From positions 1 to 59,975 of the forward strand of contig JAEXOY010000001.1 of assembly GCA_023439045.1 (NCBI GenBank): a stretch of 59,975 bases of DNA, given 5' to 3'. Both the position numbers and the translations under genes were made by a program. Positions 52,625 through 59,975 of the stretch are shown here, in pieces. Below the pieces are notes generated by a model. The model searched no databases and was not told the DNA's origin. It worked only from the letters and a program-made list of their open reading frames with translations. Positions within the stretch are counted from its first letter, which is position 1. Each line of letters starts with the position of its first letter. Source of the DNA: Bacillota bacterium. Its GTDB lineage: Bacteria; Bacillota; Clostridia; Acetivibrionales; DSM-1351.

Positions 52625-53635
52625 TTGGCAAGAAATCATTCCGATGATTATATTTATGCGGTATCCAGAATACGTGCTATAGAAAAGTATTTATTGGATG
52701 AGACAAAGCTTCAGAGAATGCTTGAGGCCAAAACTGCTCAAGAAGCAATTAAGGTTCTGGAGGAGTCTGGATACGGAGCTGAAAATGAGGTGTATTCAGC
52801 TGAAGATTATGAGTTGCTGCTCAAAAACGAGCAAAAGCAGCTTTATTCACTGATCAATGAATTGATGCCTCAATCAGATATATCAAAGCTATTTTTGACA
52901 GCTAATGACTATCATAATGTTAAGGTAATGCTAAAGGCTGAATTTCAAGGACTTGAGCATTATCAGAACTTATTATATCAATGCTGTAACTTTGAGTTAC
53001 TAAAGCTAGAGGCGATAGTAAGAGACAGAAGGCTTTCATATCTGCCAGAAATCATGGCTCATGCTGTGCAGGAGGCGTTAGATGCCTTTAATAAGTCAGG
53101 TAATCCTCAGGTTATAGATACCATACTTGACAGGGCGCAATACAAAGCTATGAAAGAGTTGGCTAGTCATACTCAAAGTGCATTTGTAATAAATTTTATT
53201 GACATAATGCTGGATTTGACCAACATAAAGATATTCTTACGCATTAAAAAGCTTGGAAGAGGTTGGGATTATCTTAAGAATATATTAGTAGAAGCGGGTA
53301 CTTTGGATTATGATGTTTTCATAAAGAATCTTGAAGGCTCATGGGATAATTTTATTGAGGCTATGAGATATACTCCATATGGAAAGCTGATTGAAAAAGG
53401 TCTGGAGCAATACAAGAAAACAGGAAGCTTTACCAAGTTTGAAAAGCTTCTTGACAACTATATCATGAAGTATGTAGCGGGTGCTAAATATATTTCCTTT
53501 GGGATTGAACCGATAGTAGCATATATTCAGGCAAAGGAAACTGAAATAAAGAATGCAAGAATAATTATGGTTGGAAAGCTTAACAGCATTTCAAACGAGA
53601 TTATTAAAGAAAGGCTGAGGAAGAGCTATGTATAA
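52625..53635 (+). CDS. ntpC: V-type ATPase subunit C (d-type, rotor adaptor)
   Basis: A 336-residue all-helical funnel protein that connects the central axle to the K ring. Landmarks are DYIYAVSRIRAIEKYLL at the start and FGIEPIVAYIQAKETEIKNA near the end, both typical of subunit C/d. TTG at 52625 is chosen because aaggagggg is 5 nt upstream; the GTG at 52619 overlaps that site. It overlaps the next gene by 8 bp. Confidence 0.9.
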   Translation: MARNHSDDYIYAVSRIRAIEKYLLDETKLQRMLEAKTAQEAIKVLEESGYGAENEVYSAEDYELLLKNEQKQLYSLINELMPQSDISKLFLTANDYHNVKVMLKAEFQGLEHYQNLLYQCCNFELLKLEAIVRDRRLSYLPEIMAHAVQEALDAFNKSGNPQVIDTILDRAQYKAMKELASHTQSAFVINFIDIMLDLTNIKIFLRIKKLGRGWDYLKNILVEAGTLDYDVFIKNLEGSWDNFIEAMRYTPYGKLIEKGLEQYKKTGSFTKFEKLLDNYIMKYVAGAKYISFGIEPIVAYIQAKETEIKNARIIMVGKLNSISNEIIKERLRKSYV

Positions 53636-53945
53636 AATCGGTGTAATTGGCGACAAGGATAGCGTCCTGGGCTTTAAAGCGGTTGGAATGGATGTGTTTC
53701 CTGTGAGTACGCCAAAGGATGCAGAAAGTACCTTAGATAACCTGGCGCAGGATAATTATGCGGTTATATTTATTACTGAACAGGTTGTTAAGGATATTGT
53801 TCCTGCTATTGATAAGTACAGGAGCAGCAAATTGCCTGCTATTATCCCAGTTCCGGGAAACCAAGGCTCGCTGGGTTTGGGTATTCAGGGAGTAAAGAAA
53901 TCGGTAGAGCAGGCGGTTGGCGCGGATATTCTGTTTAAGGAATAG
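53628..53945 (+). CDS. ntpG: V-type ATPase subunit F (central stalk)
   Basis: A 105-residue Rossmann-like protein: KIGVIGDKDSVLGFKAVGMD at the N-terminus, YAVIFITEQVV in the core and LPAIIPVPGNQGSLGLGIQG towards the end. It activates ATP hydrolysis via the central axle. In E. hirae nomenclature this is NtpG. A gap of 113 bp follows, AT-rich with no gene, before ntpA. Confidence 0.92.
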   Translation: MYKIGVIGDKDSVLGFKAVGMDVFPVSTPKDAESTLDNLAQDNYAVIFITEQVVKDIVPAIDKYRSSKLPAIIPVPGNQGSLGLGIQGVKKSVEQAVGADILFKE

Positions 53946-54058
53946 ATGTGTAATCAGTTGGCAATTGATTAGAGTAAATTATCTAAAAATATATAAAAAC
54001 TAATGGAAAATCAACTAGATATTCTTTGCAAATATTTTAAACGATAAGGAGGGAAGTT

Positions 54059-55828
54059 ATGAGCCAAGGTACAATTGTTAAGGTTACCGGACCTCTGGTA
54101 ATCGCAGAGGGCATGAGAGATGCCAATATGTTCGACGTTGTGCGGGTAAGCTCGCATAATCTAATAGGCGAAATAATTGAAATGCATGGCGATAGAGCTT
54201 CCATACAGGTATATGAGGAAACAGCAGGCTTAGGGCCTGGTGAACCAGTGGTCTCAACAGGATCACCACTCTCTGTGGAATTAGGACCTGGTATGATAGA
54301 GAAAATGTTTGATGGTATTCAAAGACCACTTGAAAAAATGAGAGAGATGGTTGGTTCCAACATAACCAGAGGTATTCAGGTTACATCACTGGATAGAGAG
54401 AAAAAGTGGTTCTTTCAGAAGTCAATTGCCAGAGGGGCGAGAGTTTCTATGGGTGTTGTTATTGGTACTGTTCAGGAAACAGTGCTTATAGAGCATAGAA
54501 TTATGATTCCTTATGGCGTTGAGGGAGTTATTGAAGAAATATATGAGGGTGAATTTACAGTTACCGATACTGTTGCAAAGGTTAGAAAAGACAACGGTGA
54601 AATAGTTGATATTACTATGATGCAGAAGTGGCCTGTGCGTCGTGGTCGCCCGTACAAGCAGAAGCTCTCACCTGATATGCCGCTCATAACAGGTCAAAGG
54701 GTTATTGATACCTTGTTCCCACTTGCAAAAGGTGGAGTGGCAGCTGTACCAGGTCCTTTCGGAAGCGGTAAAACTGTAGTTCAGCACCAGCTTGCGAAAT
54801 GGGCAGATGCCGAGCTCGTGGTCTATATCGGCTGCGGAGAGCGTGGAAACGAGATGACGGACGTTCTCATGGAATTCCCAGAGCTCAAGGATCCAAGAAC
54901 GGGCGAGGCAATGATGAAGAGAACGGTACTCATCGCAAATACCTCTGACATGCCTGTTGCAGCAAGAGAAGCATCAATCTATACAGGAATTACGATAGCA
55001 GAATATTTTAGAGATATGGGTTATTCTGTGGCTTTAATGGCGGACTCCACTTCTAGATGGGCAGAGGCCTTGAGAGAAATGTCCGGCCGACTTGAAGAAA
55101 TGCCGGGTGAAGAAGGATACCCTGCTTACCTGGGTTCAAGACTTGCTCAGTTCTACGAAAGAGCAGGAAGAATAGTTTGTCTTGGTAACGATGAGAGACA
55201 GGGTGCACTTACGGCGATAGGTGCAGTTTCTCCTCCAGGCGGAGATATTTCAGAGCCTGTATCACAGGCAACCTTGCGTATTGTCAAGGTGTTCTGGGGA
55301 CTGGATGCCAGCCTTGCCTATAGAAGACATTTCCCTGCAATAAACTGGCTTAACAGCTATTCACTGTATCAGCAAAAGCTTGATCAATGGCTTGATGCAA
55401 ATGTTGCAAGGGATTGGAGCACACTTCGTACAGATCTTATGAAGCTATTGCAGGAAGAAGCAGAGCTAGAAGAAATAGTAAGGCTTGTTGGTGTTGACTC
55501 ACTTTCAGATAAGGATAAGCTGGTACTTGAAGCATCGAAGTCAATAAGAGAAGACTATTTGCATCAGAATGCATTCCATGATGTAGATACCTTTACATCC
55601 TTGGAAAAGCAGCACATGCTTATGAAGCTCATCATGGGCTTCTACTACAAGGGTTTGAAGGCTCTCGAGGAAGGTGCTACAAGTAAACAGATATTCTCAA
55701 TGCCTGTAAGAGAAAGAATAGGTAGATATAAATATACGTCTGAAGATAATGCCCAAGAAGCATACAAGGAAATTGAAGCACAGCTTAATGAAGAAATAGA
55801 AAACATAATTGCAGGGGAGGTGAAGTGA
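54059..55828 (+). CDS. ntpA: V-type ATPase catalytic subunit A
   Basis: A 589-residue catalytic subunit. Walker A is GPFGSGKTVVQ, with the catalytic arginine-finger partner supplied by subunit B. Other landmarks are the GER loop in GCGERGNEMTDVL, MADSTSRWAEALREMSGRL and SPPGGDISEPV. The roughly 90-residue non-homologous insert of V-type A subunits is present (EHRIMIPYGVEGVIEEIYEG). A strong aaggaggg site precedes the ATG. Confidence 0.97.
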   Translation: MSQGTIVKVTGPLVIAEGMRDANMFDVVRVSSHNLIGEIIEMHGDRASIQVYEETAGLGPGEPVVSTGSPLSVELGPGMIEKMFDGIQRPLEKMREMVGSNITRGIQVTSLDREKKWFFQKSIARGARVSMGVVIGTVQETVLIEHRIMIPYGVEGVIEEIYEGEFTVTDTVAKVRKDNGEIVDITMMQKWPVRRGRPYKQKLSPDMPLITGQRVIDTLFPLAKGGVAAVPGPFGSGKTVVQHQLAKWADAELVVYIGCGERGNEMTDVLMEFPELKDPRTGEAMMKRTVLIANTSDMPVAAREASIYTGITIAEYFRDMGYSVALMADSTSRWAEALREMSGRLEEMPGEEGYPAYLGSRLAQFYERAGRIVCLGNDERQGALTAIGAVSPPGGDISEPVSQATLRIVKVFWGLDASLAYRRHFPAINWLNSYSLYQQKLDQWLDANVARDWSTLRTDLMKLLQEEAELEEIVRLVGVDSLSDKDKLVLEASKSIREDYLHQNAFHDVDTFTSLEKQHMLMKLIMGFYYKGLKALEEGATSKQIFSMPVRERIGRYKYTSEDNAQEAYKEIEAQLNEEIENIIAGEVK

Positions 55829-55829
55829 T

Positions 55830-57197
55830 ATGCTCAGAGAATACAAGACTATTGCTGAGGTTGCAGGCCCGCTTATGCTTGTAACAGGAGTTAAGGATGT
55901 AAAGTATAATGAACTGGGTGAAATCGAACTTCCCAACGGAGAACTACGTCGTTGTAAGGTGCTTGAGATAAATGAAGATAAGGCAATGGTACAGCTTTTT
56001 GAAAGCTCAGCAGGTATCAATGCTGCCCAGAGCAAGGTAAGATTCCTAGGAAGAAGTATTGAATTGCCTGTTTCAGAGGAAATGCTAGGGCGTGTATTTG
56101 ATGGTATGGGTAAGCCAATTGATGGCGGACCAAATATTATTTCTGATACATGGATGGATATAAACGGTATTCCAATGAACCCTGCTGCAAGAGACTATCC
56201 TTCAGAGTTTATTCAGACTGGTGTATCAGCTATTGATGGGCTGAATACCCTTGTAAGAGGGCAAAAGCTTCCGATATTCTCAGGCTCTGGTCTGCCACAT
56301 GCAAACCTTGCTGCTCAGATTGCAAGGCAGGCAAAGGTGCTAGGTAGTGATTCAAACTTTGCCGTTGTTTTTGCAGCAGTAGGTATCACCTTTGAAGAAT
56401 CAGAATTCTTTATCAGTGATTTCAAGAAAACAGGCGCTATCGACAGAGCAGTAATGTTTATCAATCTGGCTAATGACCCTGCTATCGAGCGTATTTCTAC
56501 ACCAAGAATGGCTCTGACAGCAGCTGAATACCTGGCTTTTGATAAGGGTATGCACGTTCTGGTTATTATAACTGATATAACAAACTATGCAGAGGCTTTG
56601 CGTGAAGTTTCGGCAGCAAGAAAAGAGGTTCCTGGAAGAAGAGGATATCCTGGGTACCTATATACCGACCTTGCAACAATGTATGAAAGAGCGGGAAAAA
56701 AGAGAAATGTTGATGGAAGTATTACTCTTATTCCTATTTTAACAATGCCTGAGGATGACAAAACGCATCCAATTCCTGACCTTACAGGATATATTACTGA
56801 GGGGCAGATTATTCTTAGCCGTGAGCTTTATAGAAAGGGTGTAATGCCTCCTATTGACGTATTACCATCTCTTTCTCGTCTAAAGGATAAGGGTATTGGA
56901 AAGGGTAAGACAAGAGAAGACCATGCAGATACCATGAATCAGCTGTTTGCTTGCTATGCAAGAGGAAAGGAAGCAAAGGAGCTGGCAGTAATCTTGGGAG
57001 ATGCTGCACTTACAGACATTGATAAGCTGTATGCAAAGTTTGCTGATGCCTTTGAAAAGGAATATGTATCACAGGGCTTTACAAATGACAGAACAATCGA
57101 GGAAACGTTAGAAACTGGCTGGAGACTGCTTTCAATATTCCCTAAGTCAGAGCTTAAGCGTATCCGAGATGAGTATTTCGATAAGTATATGAAGTAG
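55830..57197 (+). CDS. ntpB: V-type ATPase non-catalytic subunit B
   Basis: A 455-residue regulatory subunit without a classical P-loop; GSGLPHANLAAQIARQA replaces it. Other family stretches are FVQTGVSAIDGLNTLVRGQK-like FIQTGVSAIDGLNT, ITDITNYAEALREVSAAR (with the arginine finger region) and PGRRGYPGYLYTDLATMYER. It starts 2 bp after ntpA, with ggggaggtg as the ribosome site inside ntpA. Confidence 0.97.
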   Translation: MLREYKTIAEVAGPLMLVTGVKDVKYNELGEIELPNGELRRCKVLEINEDKAMVQLFESSAGINAAQSKVRFLGRSIELPVSEEMLGRVFDGMGKPIDGGPNIISDTWMDINGIPMNPAARDYPSEFIQTGVSAIDGLNTLVRGQKLPIFSGSGLPHANLAAQIARQAKVLGSDSNFAVVFAAVGITFEESEFFISDFKKTGAIDRAVMFINLANDPAIERISTPRMALTAAEYLAFDKGMHVLVIITDITNYAEALREVSAARKEVPGRRGYPGYLYTDLATMYERAGKKRNVDGSITLIPILTMPEDDKTHPIPDLTGYITEGQIILSRELYRKGVMPPIDVLPSLSRLKDKGIGKGKTREDHADTMNQLFACYARGKEAKELAVILGDAALTDIDKLYAKFADAFEKEYVSQGFTNDRTIEETLETGWRLLSIFPKSELKRIRDEYFDKYMK

Positions 57198-57213
57198 AGC
57201 GAGGTGACATTTA

Positions 57214-57870
57214 TTGGCTATTATGCGTGTAAACCCAACCAGAATGGAGCTTACAAGGCTTAAGAAAAGGCTTAAAACTGCCACTCGCGGTCACAAGCTG
57301 CTAAAGGACAAGCGTGATGAGCTTATGAAGAAGTTCCTTGAGCTTGTTAGGAAGAATAAGGAGCTTCGTGAGAAGGTTGAAGCCATGATAATAGATTCCC
57401 ACAAGGAATTCTTGATTGCAAGAGCTGTAATGTCATCAGAGGTTTTAGAGAGTGCAATTATGTACCCAACTCAAACTGTAAAAATGACTGTAGGTACTGC
57501 AAATATCATGAGTGTCGAGGTTCCTGTGATGAGCTTCGAGACAGGTGAAAGTGACGAAAAGGATGTATACTCCTATGGCTTTGCAACTACCTCAGCTGAG
57601 CTAGATGGCTCAATAGCAGCATTGTCAGAGGTGCTTCCCTATATGCTTCAGCTCGCTGAAACCGAAAAGACCTCACAATTGCTGGCAGATGAGATAGAGA
57701 AGACCAGAAGACGTGTAAACGCTCTAGAGTATGTAATGATACCTCAGCTCACAGAAACCATCAAGTATATAACAATGAAGCTTGATGAGAGCGAAAGAGG
57801 AAATCTGACCAGACTGATGAAGGTCAAGGACATGATGCTTGAGCAGGTAAGAAAAGAGCATGCAAAGTAA
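57214..57870 (+). CDS. ntpD: V-type ATPase subunit D (central axle)
   Basis: A 218-residue coiled-coil rotor subunit. Landmarks are VNPTRMELTRLKKRLKTATR and GHKLLKDKRDELMKKF at the N-terminus and TRRRVNALEYVMIPQL near the C-terminus. TTG start at 57214 with a gaggtgac site. It is the last gene of the operon; NtpH and NtpJ of E. hirae are not present here. Confidence 0.95.
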   Translation: MAIMRVNPTRMELTRLKKRLKTATRGHKLLKDKRDELMKKFLELVRKNKELREKVEAMIIDSHKEFLIARAVMSSEVLESAIMYPTQTVKMTVGTANIMSVEVPVMSFETGESDEKDVYSYGFATTSAELDGSIAALSEVLPYMLQLAETEKTSQLLADEIEKTRRRVNALEYVMIPQLTETIKYITMKLDESERGNLTRLMKVKDMMLEQVRKEHAK

Positions 57871-57885
57871 AATAGCAGTAATACC

Positions 57886-57919
57886 AAGGCTCACAGGGTT
57901 TCCTGTGAGCCTTAAAATT
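57886..57919. terminator. intrinsic terminator after the V-ATPase operon
   Basis: A perfect 12-bp stem (aaggctcacagg and complement) with a gttt loop is followed by aaaattt. It can also serve the convergent minus-strand operon. Confidence 0.75.
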
Positions 57920-57991
57920 TAATGGAAACATGGTTTTGACCAAGACTTTACCTACACCACGATGGTATTAAATAATACTGAATGGTATAAT

Positions 57992-58882
57992 CTAAATACC
58001 AAATCCATTATCACTGTTTATATCTGTTTTACTTTCATTCTTATTATCATTATCATAGGTAGAACTTTCGATACTTTTAAAAATGTTGGGTAAAAGACTT
58101 TCACTAAATCCTGCTAGTGTAGCTATTGCATAAATAAAAAAATCACTATTTGAATTAGCTTGTACAACTCCTAGTATTAAATCCGATTTTATTAAGAAGT
58201 AACTTATAATACTAGTAAGCATACAGAAAACTACTTTATAAATGGATACAAAAATATAACTGAGAGTGCTTTCTGATACTTCAAATTTAACTTTTTGTAA
58301 CTTTAAGTTTAAGGATATAAAACCACCTATAGAACCAAATGTAGCTATTTTAAGAAAGCTAACATATTTAAAGTGTTCTAAGTAAATTGATAAAAATATC
58401 ATAAATATAGTTACAATTAGAAAAATACCAATGTACCACAGCTTTTTAGTTAGTATTTTTCTCTCATGCAATTTATTTAGAAGAGAAAGCAATATTTTTT
58501 TGCTTGTATCAATTTCTCCAAGCAAATAAGAATTGATAGCTACAGCTCTCTGATAATCAAAAATTTCTATAGAAGATCTAGATGAAAATTTCAAACTAGA
58601 TGTAAGATATTTACACTCAGCTAGTAAGTGTTCAATTTCTATTGGAGCTCCACCAAAAACCATAACTTGTTCATCTTTTGACTTAATAATTATGTAATTT
58701 TTTTGTGCATTACAAAAGTATATTTTTTTAATAATATGCCCATGTATGTACATGTTTTCCTTATATTGTGTAAGAGAAGTAATCTTTTTCTTTGCTTGAG
58801 CGGTATCATTAACATTATTAGTATGATTATTTTGTTCATTATCATAAGTAGGTTGAATAACGTTGCTTTGTGGGACTGTCAT
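57992..58882 (-). CDS. multi-pass membrane protein of a two-gene cassette
   Basis: A 296-residue protein. Residues 1-35 are polar and disordered. Residues 36-145 form a soluble domain (MYIHGHIIKKIYFCNAQKNY, then FDYQRAVAINSYLLGE). Four membrane helices follow at about 150-172, 182-200, 213-237 and 248-262, with GSIGGFISLNL between the first two and ATLAGFSESLLPNI at the end. The same helix arrangement with an AGFSE ending occurs in uncharacterised bacterial membrane proteins. The aaggag site lies just after the upstream gene's stop. It could be the membrane effector of a defence system; this is inference. Confidence 0.6.
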   Translation of the reverse strand: MTVPQSNVIQPTYDNEQNNHTNNVNDTAQAKKKITSLTQYKENMYIHGHIIKKIYFCNAQKNYIIIKSKDEQVMVFGGAPIEIEHLLAECKYLTSSLKFSSRSSIEIFDYQRAVAINSYLLGEIDTSKKILLSLLNKLHERKILTKKLWYIGIFLIVTIFMIFLSIYLEHFKYVSFLKIATFGSIGGFISLNLKLQKVKFEVSESTLSYIFVSIYKVVFCMLTSIISYFLIKSDLILGVVQANSNSDFFIYAIATLAGFSESLLPNIFKSIESSTYDNDNKNESKTDINSDNGFGI

Positions 58883-58898
58883 ATTTTACTCCTTAAGT

Positions 58899-59843
58899 TC
58901 AGTATTGCCCATATGTTGGAAAGGGAAAATCATAATCGTCATAATCATACTCTACTGGATTATTCCCTTTATATTGTTCTATTCTATACTGGTCGTCTAA
59001 TGTCAGTAAAGATAATGCGGTATCATCATTTTTTAACACTGCGTTTGCAGCTATGACTATCTTTGATATTAATCCATATTCTCCAATAAGTTCAATTGGT
59101 CCTGGGGATTGAACATTCGATTTTATATATAAGTTGTTCTTTTCAAAGTCATTTCTAAAGATATTATAAATATGGTGTAAACTTTTTATAAAGTATGTAT
59201 ACTTATCAAAGTCTATAGAATCTTGTGTTCTAACCTTAAATATTGAGTGACCTTCATCTTCTTTTACATAAAAGTCAAATAGAGTTCTGTTTATTTCAGT
59301 GATTACTTGTTCGTTCTTTAGGTGAGCAATCCCATGATAAACACCTAGTATTAGCTTCAAGTTAGGCTCTAAGTCCTTTCTATTAATTCGTTTAATCCAA
59401 TGGACATCTCTTGCCTTATTTAAATGGCCTATTAATTCTTCTTCAAATGACTCACATTTCTTTCTTATAAAAGGCTCTCTTATGTAAGGGTCTCCAGATA
59501 CTTTACCAATCAGAACATCATCTTTTCCTGGAGTAACAATTATATCACCTATTTTTAATTCATTAATAAAGTTATAGACTTTACTTGATATATCGCTAAT
59601 TTTTCTAGACAAAGCCCTTGGTGAAAGATGCGCTGAGAGCTCAGGATAATTTAATTTAACTATCTTTTTTACATATCCAATGTCTTTAATTTGTCCTATT
59701 CTTTCTATATCCGATATTCTGTCCCAGCCGACTGCTATACAGCTTGACATAGCGAACTCATCAAAATAGGTACTCTCTATGCCTGAACGTATTATCCAAT
59801 AATTAGTTTCATTCGGTATTTGAGGGATGTCTAAAAGGTCCAT
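58899..59843 (-). CDS. protein with Mrr-type N-terminal (PUA/EVE-like) domain
   Basis: A 314-residue soluble protein. Residues 12-120 resemble the N-terminal domain of many Mrr-family restriction proteins: NYWIIRSGIES, then CIAVGWDRISDIE, YPELSAHLS, and KIGDIIVTPGKDDVLIGKVS. This domain type is thought to recognise modified or foreign nucleic acid. The C-terminal half has no Mrr nuclease motif; it includes VQSPGPIELIGEYG near 257 and an acidic tail. It is the first gene of a two-gene operon (16-bp gap). An aagga site precedes the ATG. Confidence 0.6.
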   Translation of the reverse strand: MDLLDIPQIPNETNYWIIRSGIESTYFDEFAMSSCIAVGWDRISDIERIGQIKDIGYVKKIVKLNYPELSAHLSPRALSRKISDISSKVYNFINELKIGDIIVTPGKDDVLIGKVSGDPYIREPFIRKKCESFEEELIGHLNKARDVHWIKRINRKDLEPNLKLILGVYHGIAHLKNEQVITEINRTLFDFYVKEDEGHSIFKVRTQDSIDFDKYTYFIKSLHHIYNIFRNDFEKNNLYIKSNVQSPGPIELIGEYGLISKIVIAANAVLKNDDTALSLLTLDDQYRIEQYKGNNPVEYDYDDYDFPFPTYGQY

Positions 59844-59975
59844 TGTATTCCTTGTATGATGTATTTATTGAAAATACACAATACATTCCTTTCTTAATAT
59901 TTTTATTTTATAATTTTTTTAACACTGTGGACTTTTTATTTTTATCCTATAGCCTTGACTATTCAATGGAGTGTA

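Overview
The window is AT-rich, with Shine-Dalgarno sites 6-10 nt before most starts, many TTG/GTG starts, long co-directional operons and intrinsic terminators. Together with a Firmicutes-style ethanolamine (eut) microcompartment operon and a complete V-type ATPase operon in the order known from Enterococcus hirae, this points to an anaerobic, fermentative low-GC Clostridia member. The genus is not identifiable from what I can see; a Ruminiclostridium/Clostridium-type genome is an inference.

Region 1 (2-16730): a surface-assembly and signalling cluster on the plus strand. It holds the end of a secreted protein, a TadE-like pseudopilin, a prepilin peptidase, a WG-repeat protein, an FHA protein, a PP2C phosphatase, a membrane Ser/Thr kinase, two small membrane proteins and a 2528-residue Ig-repeat surface protein with three tandem 687-bp repeats. 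A 16-bp perfect hairpin ends it. A convergent GT-C-like membrane protein follows (16783-18216).

Region 2 (18415-23500): an eroded polymorphic-toxin island. A Ser/Thr-rich gene and a frameshifted pseudogene share about 160 bp of near-identical sequence and then diverge into different C-termini. A TPR protein, a GRAM/PH-like membrane protein, a toxin-tip remnant with a probable immunity gene, a hicB remnant and flanking direct repeats lie in the same stretch.

Region 3 (23715-46480): amine catabolism. A promoter followed by two tandem intrinsic terminators precedes a PotABCD-type ABC transporter, two class III aminotransferases separated by an unrecognised 50-residue ORF, and an iron alcohol dehydrogenase. 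After a 26-bp tandem repeat and another terminator comes a full eut operon: eutG, S, P, A, B, C, L, a EutK-like shell protein, eutE, M, T, pduL, a hypothetical Eut protein, eutN, a PduT-like shell protein, eutH and eutQ. EutH imports ethanolamine. EutBC with EutA and EutT converts it to acetaldehyde and ammonia. EutE, PduL and EutG partition acetaldehyde to acetyl-CoA, acetyl-phosphate and ethanol inside the shell. The upstream module would take up and transaminate a second amine and reduce the resulting aldehyde.

Region 4 (46615-48989): an acyltransferase-3 and an alpha/beta hydrolase. Region 5 (49047-57919): the V-ATPase operon (stalk-I-K-E-C-F-A-B-D), with the complete Na+-binding residue set in subunit K and a structured 5' leader. 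Region 6 (57992-59843): a two-gene minus-strand operon pairing a protein with an Mrr-type N-terminal domain and a multi-pass membrane protein, resembling an uncharacterised defence-type cassette.
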